From NCBI GenBank assembly GCA_937910785.1, contig CALDLG010000138.1:1-9949 (forward strand): a stretch of 9,949 bases of DNA, read 5' to 3'. The translations under genes were made by a program, and so were the position numbers. Positions within the stretch are counted from its first letter, which is position 1. Each line of letters begins with the position of its first letter. Shown here in pieces: positions 1 to 6,281 of the stretch. A model generated the notes under the pieces. The model searched no databases and was not told the DNA's origin. It saw only the letters and a program-made list of their open reading frames with translations. Origin of the DNA: an uncultured Lachnospiraceae bacterium. GTDB taxonomy: Bacteria > Bacillota > Clostridia > Lachnospirales > Lachnospiraceae.

Positions 1-795
1 CTGGCGGCGGTTCCGTCGATGTCCATACGGGCGTATAATAACGATTGTTATTATTTTGAGGAGAAGGGAAAAAGAATTGTTTCACTTGATTTAAGCGATG
101 CCTTCGATGGATATGATGGCTGTTTTGTTATGTATGATATGGCAGAGGATACATGGCTGATCTATCAGAAAGAGGCTGCGGTTACGCGTATTCCGCCGGC
201 ATCCACCTATAAAATTTACAGTGCGCTGTTCGGACTGGAATCCGGTGCAATTACGCCGGAGCAGTCGACTATTTCATGGAACGGGCAGTTCTGGCCGTAT
301 GAGCAGTGGAACAGGAATCAGACGCTTGAATCCGCCATGCGGGATTCCGTTACATGGTATTTTCAGGCCCTCGACGAACGGACCGGGTTAGAAGAAATCG
401 ATCATTATATCAGGGAAATCGGTTATGGAAATCAGACGGTCGGCCGGGACGTGGATTCCTACTGGCTTGATTCCTCGTTGAAAATATCGCCCATAGAGCA
501 GGTAGAAATGCTGCGGAAGCTGTATGATAATCAGTTCGGGTTTGATATGGAAAATATTAAGAACGTCAAGGAATCAATCTGTCTGTATGACGACGGGCAG
601 ACCGTCGTCTATGGAAAGACAGGAACGCAGGAAACAAACGGAAAAAACACTTCCGGCTGGTTTATCGGTTATCTGGAAAAAGACGGCCGCACCTGTTTCT
701 TTGCCACCAACATTCAAAAAGAAGATTCTGCCACGGGTCCTGCGGCCGCAGACCTTACCTTTTCTATTTTATCCGGTTCGGCCGGCGGCCTGTGA
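1..795 (+). CDS. blaR1: BlaR1-like beta-lactam sensor, C-terminal class D penicillin-binding domain (5' partial)
   Basis: This is the extracellular sensor domain of a BlaR1/MecR1-type protein. In the family, a beta-lactam acylates the sensor serine, and a membrane metalloprotease domain then relieves repression by BlaI. The frame is open to the left edge. The first ATG (base 19) has no ribosome binding site, so the gene starts outside the window and the protease half is not visible. Counting from that ATG, the class D active-site motifs are in order: STYK at 62-65 (serine nucleophile and lysine), SVT at about 110, YGN at 136-138, and KTGT at 200-203 followed by GWFIGYLE. Just upstream, SLDLSDAFDGYDGCFVMYD resembles clostridial BlaR1 linkers. 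A free-standing class D beta-lactamase is the alternative; absence of a start and signal peptide here favours BlaR1. It ends 17 bp from the convergent DUF5050 gene. No blaI is visible; it would lie to the left. Confidence 0.78.
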   Translation: MAAVPSMSIRAYNNDCYYFEEKGKRIVSLDLSDAFDGYDGCFVMYDMAEDTWLIYQKEAAVTRIPPASTYKIYSALFGLESGAITPEQSTISWNGQFWPYEQWNRNQTLESAMRDSVTWYFQALDERTGLEEIDHYIREIGYGNQTVGRDVDSYWLDSSLKISPIEQVEMLRKLYDNQFGFDMENIKNVKESICLYDDGQTVVYGKTGTQETNGKNTSGWFIGYLEKDGRTCFFATNIQKEDSATGPAAADLTFSILSGSAGGL

Positions 796-812
796 GTGCA
801 GGAACGGCGGGG

Positions 813-1847
813 TTATTCTATGTTTGCCGCAGCTGCGTTTGCCGCCGCATCAAAGGTTGTGACATTGATATTGCCGAAAGTGGCTGTTTTATATACCGGG
901 ACGGATGCGCCATATTGATTGAAGTAGACATACTGTGACGTAATGTTGATATTTTCATAAACGCCGGAAGCGACTACTTCCGGGCTGCTGCCGTCCGTAT
1001 ACATTCTTTTCAGAGCGGGGTCCGTTTTGGAGCTTTTCTGATAGTATATGTAATCGGCGTAAATATTGAAGAAATCGACGCGGTCATTTGTCAGCACTTC
1101 GATTACATTTTCCGCCATATTATACCGGCACAGGCGGTAGTCATTAAGAACATCCATATAGTAAACAAAGCCGTTTAAATAAACCGGATTCCAGATATTT
1201 CCGGCCCAGACAGAGGTAATGGCATCGGTCGCGGTATTCAGGGTATAAAGCGCGTGGTCATTCTGTGTGCCGTTGAAATAAATCAGGCCGTTCATATAAG
1301 ACGCAGGATTGATCACATAATCCGCAACCTCGGTCTTTTCGGATTTGTCGATCTTTATTTTGCTCAGTACGGTACCGGTTTTGTTGTTGTAATCCTGATA
1401 GTAAAGATAACTTCCGCACAGCTGCATCGTGACGGCGTATGTTCTGTCCAGACATGCGACATGACCGCCGTCTTTTTCGCTGCGGTAGATACCGGCGGTA
1501 CGGCCCATAAAGCCAAGTCCCTTGCCGTTGGTGCCGCTTTCCATATAGTAATAGAGATAGTCGCCCCCTGCGTTGATGGATGCGACGGAGTTGCTGTTTA
1601 GTTTTACCATATCCGTTTCGTCGGCATTCATGGAATACAGGGCATTGTTGTCATAGGCGTTGGAGAAATAGACCCTGCCGTCCGATTCGCAGAAAAGGCC
1701 GCCATTGTTCAGATTTCCGGCGGTATTACCGACGGTGGATACGTCGTTCATGGGAATTCGGCCGGAAAAAATCGCCACTGCAAATAACGATGCCAGAACG
1801 ATTACGACAATGCAGACGATGATAATATTTCTTTTGGTGGTAGTCAT
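813..1847 (-). CDS. DUF5050-type membrane-anchored beta-propeller-like protein
   Basis: This 344-residue protein has one N-terminal hydrophobic segment (about residues 8-28) behind a short TTTKR cytoplasmic tail, so the rest is probably displayed outside the cell as a signal-anchored domain. The body carries seven copies of an aromatic strand motif: RVYFSN (58), YLYYYM (97), YLYYQD (147), LIYFNG (188), FVYYMD (227), YIYYQK (266) and YVYFNQ (306). Spacing is 39 to 50 residues, as expected for propeller blades and for the DUF5050 family. The role is unknown; ligand or glycan sensing is possible but unsupported. The start at 1847 is chosen because AAAGGGGA (1855-1862 in complement) lies 7 bases upstream. 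The longer open frame from 1913 would start upstream of the predicted transcription start. The C-terminus is an alanine-rich tail (DAAANAAAANIE). Confidence 0.8.
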   Translation of the reverse strand: MTTTKRNIIIVCIVVIVLASLFAVAIFSGRIPMNDVSTVGNTAGNLNNGGLFCESDGRVYFSNAYDNNALYSMNADETDMVKLNSNSVASINAGGDYLYYYMESGTNGKGLGFMGRTAGIYRSEKDGGHVACLDRTYAVTMQLCGSYLYYQDYNNKTGTVLSKIKIDKSEKTEVADYVINPASYMNGLIYFNGTQNDHALYTLNTATDAITSVWAGNIWNPVYLNGFVYYMDVLNDYRLCRYNMAENVIEVLTNDRVDFFNIYADYIYYQKSSKTDPALKRMYTDGSSPEVVASGVYENINITSQYVYFNQYGASVPVYKTATFGNINVTTFDAAANAAAANIE

Positions 1848-1884
1848 AAAAAAGTCCCCTTTGCTGAACTGATATTTTAAATAT

Positions 1885-1913
1885 AGTATAGTCGTAAACC
1901 CACTTGATAGCAA
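1885..1913 (-). promoter_or_regulatory. Sigma-A type promoter for the DUF5050 gene
   Basis: On the minus strand, TTGCTA (1913-1908, 4 of 6 consensus) and TATACT (1890-1885, 5 of 6) are separated by exactly 17 bases. Transcription would begin near 1878, about 30 bases before the chosen start codon at 1847. The -35 box lies inside the palindrome at 1896-1921. Assigned by consensus only. Confidence 0.55.
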
Positions 1914-1921
1914 GCGGGTTT
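1896..1921. promoter_or_regulatory. Palindrome over both divergent -35 regions, candidate operator
   Basis: AAACCCACTTG (1896-1906), the loop ATAG, and CAAGCGGGTTT (1911-1921) form an 11-bp inverted repeat with a single A/C mismatch. It covers the -35 boxes of both the leftward DUF5050 promoter and the rightward pheA promoter and abuts the TG of the pheA extended -10. A dimeric regulator bound here could block both promoters. It could also fold as RNA, but no gene is transcribed into it, so a terminator role is unlikely. Operator function is inference. Confidence 0.4.
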
Positions 1922-1930
1922 TGTTATAAT
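1904..1930 (+). promoter_or_regulatory. Extended -10 promoter for pheA
   Basis: A perfect TATAAT (1925-1930) is preceded by TG one base away (1922-1923), giving an extended -10 element. TTGATA (1904-1909, 5 of 6) sits 15 bases upstream; the spacer is short, but extended -10 promoters depend less on the -35. Transcription would start near 1937, leaving a leader of about 75 bases before pheA. That leader is too short for a T-box, and I see no T-box sequence in it. Confidence 0.6.
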
Positions 1931-2010
1931 ATTAGGAAGAGTACAGAGGAAGGATCGGGCGGCGCAGCATCAGATCCGGAATGATATCAGGAAGAAAGGT
2001 ACGAGGCGGA

Positions 2011-3138
2011 ATGGACTTACTGGAATTGAGAAAACAGCTGGATGAGCTGGATGAGCAGATCGTCGCGCTTTATGAGAGGCGTATGGATATTTCTTCCCAG
2101 GTGGCGGATTATAAAATACAGACCGGGAAAAAGGTATTTGATAAAGAGCGGGAAATTGCAAAGCTGCATGCGGTTAAGGAGCTGACGCATAACGAATTTA
2201 ACGGCCGGGGGATTCAGGAGCTGTTCGAGCAGATCATGTCAATGAGCCGGAAACTGCAGTATAAGAAGCTTTCGGAAAGCGGAAGTTTGGGGAGGCTGCC
2301 TTTTATTGCGATCGATACACTGAAGGAACAAAGCGCGCGAGTTGTTTTTCAGGGAGCGGAAGGCTCATATTCGCAGATGGCGATGCAGGCGTTCTTTGGG
2401 GAGGATGTGAACTGCTTCCATGTGGAGACATTCCGGGATGCCATGTGTGCAATCGAGGAGGGGAGCGCGGATTATGCGGTGCTTCCGATTGAAAACTCCA
2501 CGGCGGGCATCGTCAATGAAATCTATGATCTTCTGGTGGAATTTGAAAATTATATCGTAGGAGAACAGATCATCCGAATCGAGCATTGTCTGCTTGGCGT
2601 GCCCGGAACGAAACAGGAGGAGATTCGAACGGTTTATTCTCATCCACAGTCTCTGATGCAGAGCACCCGTTATTTAAATGCCCATGCTTCCTGGCAGCAG
2701 ATCAGCATGCAGAACAATGCTTTTGCCGCGAGAAAGGTTATGGAGGACGGGGACAGGAGTCAGGCGGCCATTGCGAGCGAGCAGGCGGCAAAAATTTACG
2801 GACTGGAAATTTTAGAGCGGGGCGTGAATCATTCTCAGACGAATTCCACGCGGTTTATTATCGTAACGAATCAGAAGGTCTTTCTGAAGGACGCGGGAAA
2901 GGTCAGCATCTGCTTCGAAATACCGCATGAGAGCGGTTCCCTGTACCATATGCTTTCTCATTTTATATATAACGATCTGAATATGACGAAGATTGAGAGC
3001 CGGCCGATTGAAGACCGAAACTGGGAATATCGGTTTTTCGTGGATTTTGATGGAAACCTTGCGGACAGCGCGGTTAAAAATGCGCTGAGAGGGCTTCGGG
3101 AAGAGGCGAGGAATATGCGGATTCTGGGGAATTATTAA
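2011..3138 (+). CDS. pheA: Bifunctional chorismate mutase / prephenate dehydratase
   Basis: This cytosolic enzyme of phenylalanine synthesis converts chorismate to prephenate and then to phenylpyruvate. It has 375 residues in three domains. The AroQ chorismate mutase (about 1-85) keeps the charged active-site set at R7, R24, K35, D44, R47 and E48, aligning with E. coli R11, R28, K39, D48, R51 and E52. The prephenate dehydratase domain (about 108-290) has GAEGSYS (115-121), IENSTAG (160-166), a SHPQ motif, and the catalytic TRF at 280-282. The C-terminal ACT domain (about 298-375) has SGSLYHML and ESRP (329-332), the motifs that bind phenylalanine for feedback inhibition, so allosteric control is expected. 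The start at 2011 is chosen because the mutase alignment begins there and GAGG (2003-2006) and AAAGG precede it; an in-frame ATG at 1981 lacks a ribosome binding site. Confidence 0.95.
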   Translation: MDLLELRKQLDELDEQIVALYERRMDISSQVADYKIQTGKKVFDKEREIAKLHAVKELTHNEFNGRGIQELFEQIMSMSRKLQYKKLSESGSLGRLPFIAIDTLKEQSARVVFQGAEGSYSQMAMQAFFGEDVNCFHVETFRDAMCAIEEGSADYAVLPIENSTAGIVNEIYDLLVEFENYIVGEQIIRIEHCLLGVPGTKQEEIRTVYSHPQSLMQSTRYLNAHASWQQISMQNNAFAARKVMEDGDRSQAAIASEQAAKIYGLEILERGVNHSQTNSTRFIIVTNQKVFLKDAGKVSICFEIPHESGSLYHMLSHFIYNDLNMTKIESRPIEDRNWEYRFFVDFDGNLADSAVKNALRGLREEARNMRILGNY

Positions 3139-3154
3139 TGACATGACGCAGGGG

Positions 3155-3305
3155 CGCTGTGCCCGCCGTCAGAGCATATCCCTGCGGAGGTCCTTAAAAA
3201 GCGCCAGCGCTTAGCGAGGTTCTTCACGAGCTTAGCGTCTGCTGCTGCTTTTCACGGAGCGAGAGCGTGCCTCCGCAGGGATATGCTCTGACAGCGGGCA
3301 CAGCG
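3155..3305. repeat. 151-bp element with 36-bp terminal inverted repeats (MITE- or REP-like hairpin)
   Basis: The arms at 3155-3190 and 3270-3305 are complementary at 35 of 36 positions; the only mismatch is C3167 opposite A3293. The 79-base interior can form a second stem, with AAAAGCGCCAGCG (3197-3209) pairing with 3240-3252 through one mismatch and two wobbles. Its loop carries GCTTAGCG twice (3209-3216 and 3230-3237). The element fills most of the gap between pheA and the DUF815 gene, is GC-rich, and has no credible open frame. No T tract follows either arm, so it is not a standard intrinsic terminator, although such a hairpin could stall polymerase or protect the pheA mRNA end. I see no clear target-site duplication. 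A dispersed palindromic repeat is the most likely identity, but one copy cannot prove it. Confidence 0.75.
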
Positions 3306-3345
3306 AATTGCAGTACAAAAACGAACAAAGGAGCGGAACGTCTTT

Positions 3346-4623
3346 ATGAGACTGGAAGAACTGATTATTTATAAGGATTTTGCGCAGGGAGATCTGCTGC
3401 ATCATATGGTGCATCTGATGGAGCATTACCGGGAGGAAAGGGACCGGGCCCTTTTTTATGACTGCATGCACGATCTGCTGGAGCTGGCGGCATCCCATGG
3501 CTTTTACGGGAATCTCTGGCACTGCTATCTCACAAATCTCCTTGTCAATAATGAAAACAGCTATAGTATGGCCTGTGAGATACGGGGGAAAGTGGAGGGC
3601 ACGATCAACGGGGCGGCGCTTCACGATATCCGGATTTTTAAAGAACTGTACGATTATGATTTTTCGGAGATGATGAAGGAACTGGATGTGCCGGAGTTTG
3701 AGCTGGCGCTCTCCTATGTGAGCTGCTCTCAGAAGAGCAGGGTTTACAATACCCGTATCCGGGACCGGATCTGCAATCTGGCCGAGCGGTTCAACGCGGA
3801 TGATACACCGGAAGCGATGAAGGATACGCTGACGGAATTTTATAAGGATTACGGTGTCGGCCGGTTCGGACTGCATAAGGCTTTCCGCGTCAGACACGAT
3901 GAAACGGGCGCCGTAATCGAGCCGATTTTAAATATCGCGCATGTGCATCTTGACGATCTGATAGGATATGAGATTCCGAAGAAAAAGCTGATCGATAATA
4001 CGGAGGCCTTCGTAAATGGGAAAAAAGCCAATAACTGTCTGCTGTTCGGAGACGCCGGAACCGGAAAATCTTCCAGTGTCAAGGCGATCGCCAATCAATA
4101 TTATGACAGAGGGCTGCGCATTATAGAGATATATAAGCATCAGTTTCAGGATTTGAATGATGTGATCTCCCAGATCAAAAACCGGAATTATAAATTCATT
4201 ATTTATATGGATGATCTGAGTTTTGAGGATTTTGAAGTCGAATACAAATATTTAAAGGCAGTGATCGAGGGCGGTCTGGAGAAGAAGCCGGAGAATGTGC
4301 TGATCTACGCGACATCCAACAGGAGGCACCTGGTGCGCGAGAAGTTCAGCGACAAGGAGGAACGCCGTGATGACCTGCATGCGGGCGATACGGTACAGGA
4401 GAAATTATCGCTCGTATCCCGTTTCGGCGTGACAATCTTTTTCTGTGCGCCTGACAAAAAGCAGTTTCAGCAGATTGTGCAGACACTGGCAGAACGTTAT
4501 GGTATTATGATGGATAAAGAGGAGCTGCTGCTTGCGGCCAATAAATGGGAGCTCGCTCATGGCGGGCTTTCGGGCAGGACGGCACAGCAGTTTATCGATT
4601 ATCTGCTGGGCGGAGCGGAATGA
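3346..4623 (+). CDS. DUF815 family AAA+ ATPase
   Basis: This 425-residue protein is soluble, with no signal peptide or membrane segment. The N-terminal half (about 1-200) has no motif I recognise. The C-terminal half is a P-loop ATPase of the DUF815 family: Walker A GDAGTGKS (235-242), Walker B with the acidic pair D289-D290 after FIIYM, a sensor-1-like TSNRRHL (323), and HAGDTVQEKLSLVSRFG ending near residue 361, where R359 may serve as an arginine finger or sensor. Residues 323-361 are the most diagnostic part of the family. The biological role is unknown; a remodelling or loading ATPase is the natural inference. The start is preceded by AAAGGAG (3327-3333) with a long 12-base spacer. The gene heads the run containing ppx and ppk1. 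I see no convincing promoter in 3306-3345. Its last codons lie in the 32-bp tandem duplication. Confidence 0.88.
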   Translation: MRLEELIIYKDFAQGDLLHHMVHLMEHYREERDRALFYDCMHDLLELAASHGFYGNLWHCYLTNLLVNNENSYSMACEIRGKVEGTINGAALHDIRIFKELYDYDFSEMMKELDVPEFELALSYVSCSQKSRVYNTRIRDRICNLAERFNADDTPEAMKDTLTEFYKDYGVGRFGLHKAFRVRHDETGAVIEPILNIAHVHLDDLIGYEIPKKKLIDNTEAFVNGKKANNCLLFGDAGTGKSSSVKAIANQYYDRGLRIIEIYKHQFQDLNDVISQIKNRNYKFIIYMDDLSFEDFEVEYKYLKAVIEGGLEKKPENVLIYATSNRRHLVREKFSDKEERRDDLHAGDTVQEKLSLVSRFGVTIFFCAPDKKQFQQIVQTLAERYGIMMDKEELLLAANKWELAHGGLSGRTAQQFIDYLLGGAE

Positions 4624-4671
4624 ACCGGAGAAGCACGCCGGGCGGAGCGGAATGAATCGGAGAAGCACGTT
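4608..4671 (+). repeat. 32-bp tandem duplication spanning the DUF815 stop codon
   Basis: Bases 4608-4639 and 4640-4671 are adjacent direct copies identical at 29 of 32 positions; all three differences are C-to-T. Copy 1 holds the last five codons and TGA of the DUF815 gene, and copy 2 repeats them in the spacer before ppx. Each copy contains GGAG followed by ATGA, so a short frame starts over each stop: 4620-4655 (11 codons, ending at the copy 2 TGA) and 4652-4753 (33 codons, ending inside ppx). Whether either is translated is unknown. Downstream, ACCGGG (4673-4678) and CCCGGT (4689-4694) can pair but lack a T tract. Confidence 0.85.
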
Positions 4672-4715
4672 GACCGGGGCGGGAACGGCCCGGTTGCATA
4701 AAAGGGGGGATTTTT

Positions 4716-6257
4716 ATGAAAACTTTTGCGGCGATCGACGTCGGTTCCTATGAGCTGTCGATGAAGATTTTTGAAATCTCCAAGCAGAACGGACTGCGGG
4801 AAGTGGACTGCATCAGACACCGCATCGACCTTGGAACGGATACCTATGCCACCGGCAAGCTCGGCTACGGGCGGGTGAATGAATTATGCCGGGTGCTGCG
4901 GGAATACAAAAATATTATGAACGGTTATCATGTGGATGACTATAAAGCCTATGGAACGAGCGCTATTCGTGAGATGGAGAACAAGATCATCATTCTGGAC
5001 CAGATCGAACAGCAGACGGGCATCAGGATTGAAGTGCTGAGTAATTCCGAACAGCGCTTTCTGGATTATAAATCCATTGCGTCCAAAGGCAAGGTCTTCA
5101 ATAAAGTCATTGAAAAGGAAACCGCGATTTTAGACATCGGCGGCGGAAGCATTCAGATATCGCTTTTTGTAAAGGATTCGCTTGTGACGACCCAGAACAT
5201 GCGGCTCGGCATTCTGCGTTTGCAGGATAATATGAGCCATCTGAATCTGAAACCGAGCCAGTACGAAGACATAATCGATGAGTTCATCAGTTCTCAGCTC
5301 GCCGTTTTCAAGAAGCTTTATCTCAAGGACAGAAATATCGAAAATATTATCGTTGTGGATGATTATATTTCCGCAGTTATGAAGAATAAAATCGCTCATC
5401 TGGCGGACGACTGTATCGAAGCGGCAGACATGGATACTTTTATGAAAAAGGTGCGGGAAAAATCCGTTATGGAGGCGGCAAGATTACTGGATATGCCGGA
5501 AGAGAACATTCCGCTTCTTTATATTTCAAGCGTCCTTTTAAACCGCGTCATCAAGGTGATGAATGCCGGCATGATCTGGATTCCGGGTGTGGCGCTCTGT
5601 GACGGAATCGCCTATGAGTATGGGGAAAAGAATAAAATCATCAGGGCGGATCATAATTTCGAAGAGGATATTATAGCCTGTGCGCAGAATATCAGCAAGC
5701 GGTATATGGGAAGCCGGCGAAGAAGCGAAACGCTTGAGAAAATTGCGCTGACGATCTATGACAGCATGCGGAAGGTGCATGGTCTTGGCAAAAGAGAACG
5801 TTTGTTATTACAGCTTGCCACGATTCTGCATGATTGTGGTAAATATATCAGTCTGACGAATTTGGGTGAATGCTCCTACAATATAATTATGTCAACTGAA
5901 ATTATCGGACTTTCTCATATCGAGAGAGAGATTGTTGCCAATACGGTCAAATATAATCATATGGATTTCGGCTATTATGAGATGATAGGCCAGAATGTCG
6001 ATCTGGATAAGAGCGCTTACTTAAAGATTGCGAAACTGACCGCGATTTTGAAAATAGCGAACGGCCTTGACCGGAGCCATAAACAGAAGTTTAAGGACAT
6101 TAAAACAACGCTGAAAGAGAAAGAGCTTGTGATTACAATCGATACGCCGGTGGATATTACATTGGAAAAGGGCCTGTTTTACCGCAGGGCGGATTTTTTC
6201 GAAGAGGTATACAGCGTGAGGCCGGTGATCCGGCAGAAAGGCGGAAGCCTCAATTAA
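4716..6257 (+). CDS. ppx: Exopolyphosphatase, Ppx/GppA family with C-terminal HD domain
   Basis: Family members remove terminal phosphate from inorganic polyphosphate or hydrolyse pppGpp to ppGpp. The 513-residue length equals that of E. coli PPX. The N-terminal ASKHA phosphatase fold has the phosphate-1 loop AAIDVGSYE (6-13), a GTSAIRE segment, the probable catalytic glutamate E112 in LSNSEQRF, and the phosphate-2 loop DIGGGS (140-145). The C-terminal region (about 320-513) is an HD-type helical domain with the H372-D373 pair in LHDCGKY and further histidines in GLSH and KYNH. It is cytosolic. An AAAGGGGGGA ribosome binding site lies 6 bases before the ATG. The gene is 92 bp after the DUF815 gene and 24 bp before ppk1, the enzyme making its likely substrate, which favours exopolyphosphatase over pppGpp hydrolase. 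Substrate preference between the two cannot be settled from sequence. Confidence 0.92.
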   Translation: MKTFAAIDVGSYELSMKIFEISKQNGLREVDCIRHRIDLGTDTYATGKLGYGRVNELCRVLREYKNIMNGYHVDDYKAYGTSAIREMENKIIILDQIEQQTGIRIEVLSNSEQRFLDYKSIASKGKVFNKVIEKETAILDIGGGSIQISLFVKDSLVTTQNMRLGILRLQDNMSHLNLKPSQYEDIIDEFISSQLAVFKKLYLKDRNIENIIVVDDYISAVMKNKIAHLADDCIEAADMDTFMKKVREKSVMEAARLLDMPEENIPLLYISSVLLNRVIKVMNAGMIWIPGVALCDGIAYEYGEKNKIIRADHNFEEDIIACAQNISKRYMGSRRRSETLEKIALTIYDSMRKVHGLGKRERLLLQLATILHDCGKYISLTNLGECSYNIIMSTEIIGLSHIEREIVANTVKYNHMDFGYYEMIGQNVDLDKSAYLKIAKLTAILKIANGLDRSHKQKFKDIKTTLKEKELVITIDTPVDITLEKGLFYRRADFFEEVYSVRPVIRQKGGSLN

Positions 6258-6281
6258 GAGGAAAGGCAGGATAAAAGGGGT

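Noticed and set aside
19..795. A complete, free-standing class D beta-lactamase starting at the ATG at base 19
   Set aside because: There is no ribosome binding site or signal peptide, and the frame is open to the left edge. The segment before the STYK motif resembles the sensor domain of clostridial BlaR1.
783..847. A shared terminator between BlaR1 and DUF5050 from CGGCGGC (783-789) and GCCGCCG (841-847)
   Set aside because: The stem is 7 bp with a 51-base loop and no T tract on either side. It probably reflects GC-rich alanine codons.
1937..2010. A T-box or peptide attenuator in the pheA leader
   Set aside because: The leader is only about 75 bases, with no T-box sequence, no phenylalanine-rich leader peptide and no terminator hairpin. 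The GGATC/GATCC pairing (1952-1977) is too weak.
3140..3320. Target-site duplication flanking the hairpin element
   Set aside because: The flanks GACGCAGGGG and AATTGCAGTAC share no convincing direct repeat at the element borders, so transposition cannot be claimed from this copy.
3232..3897. A 221-codon minus-strand open frame
   Set aside because: It runs antisense to the DUF815 gene and through the hairpin element, resembles no protein family, and is best explained as a codon-bias shadow.
4673..4694. A terminator after the DUF815 gene from the ACCGGG/CCCGGT inverted repeat
   Set aside because: The stem is 6 bp with a 10-base loop and is followed by GCATAAAAGG rather than a T tract.
4670..4702. 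A promoter for ppx from TTGACC (4670-4675) and CATAAA (4697-4702)
   Set aside because: The spacer is 21 bases and the -10 is weak. Better-spaced hexamers match only 3 of 6, so co-transcription from upstream is simpler.
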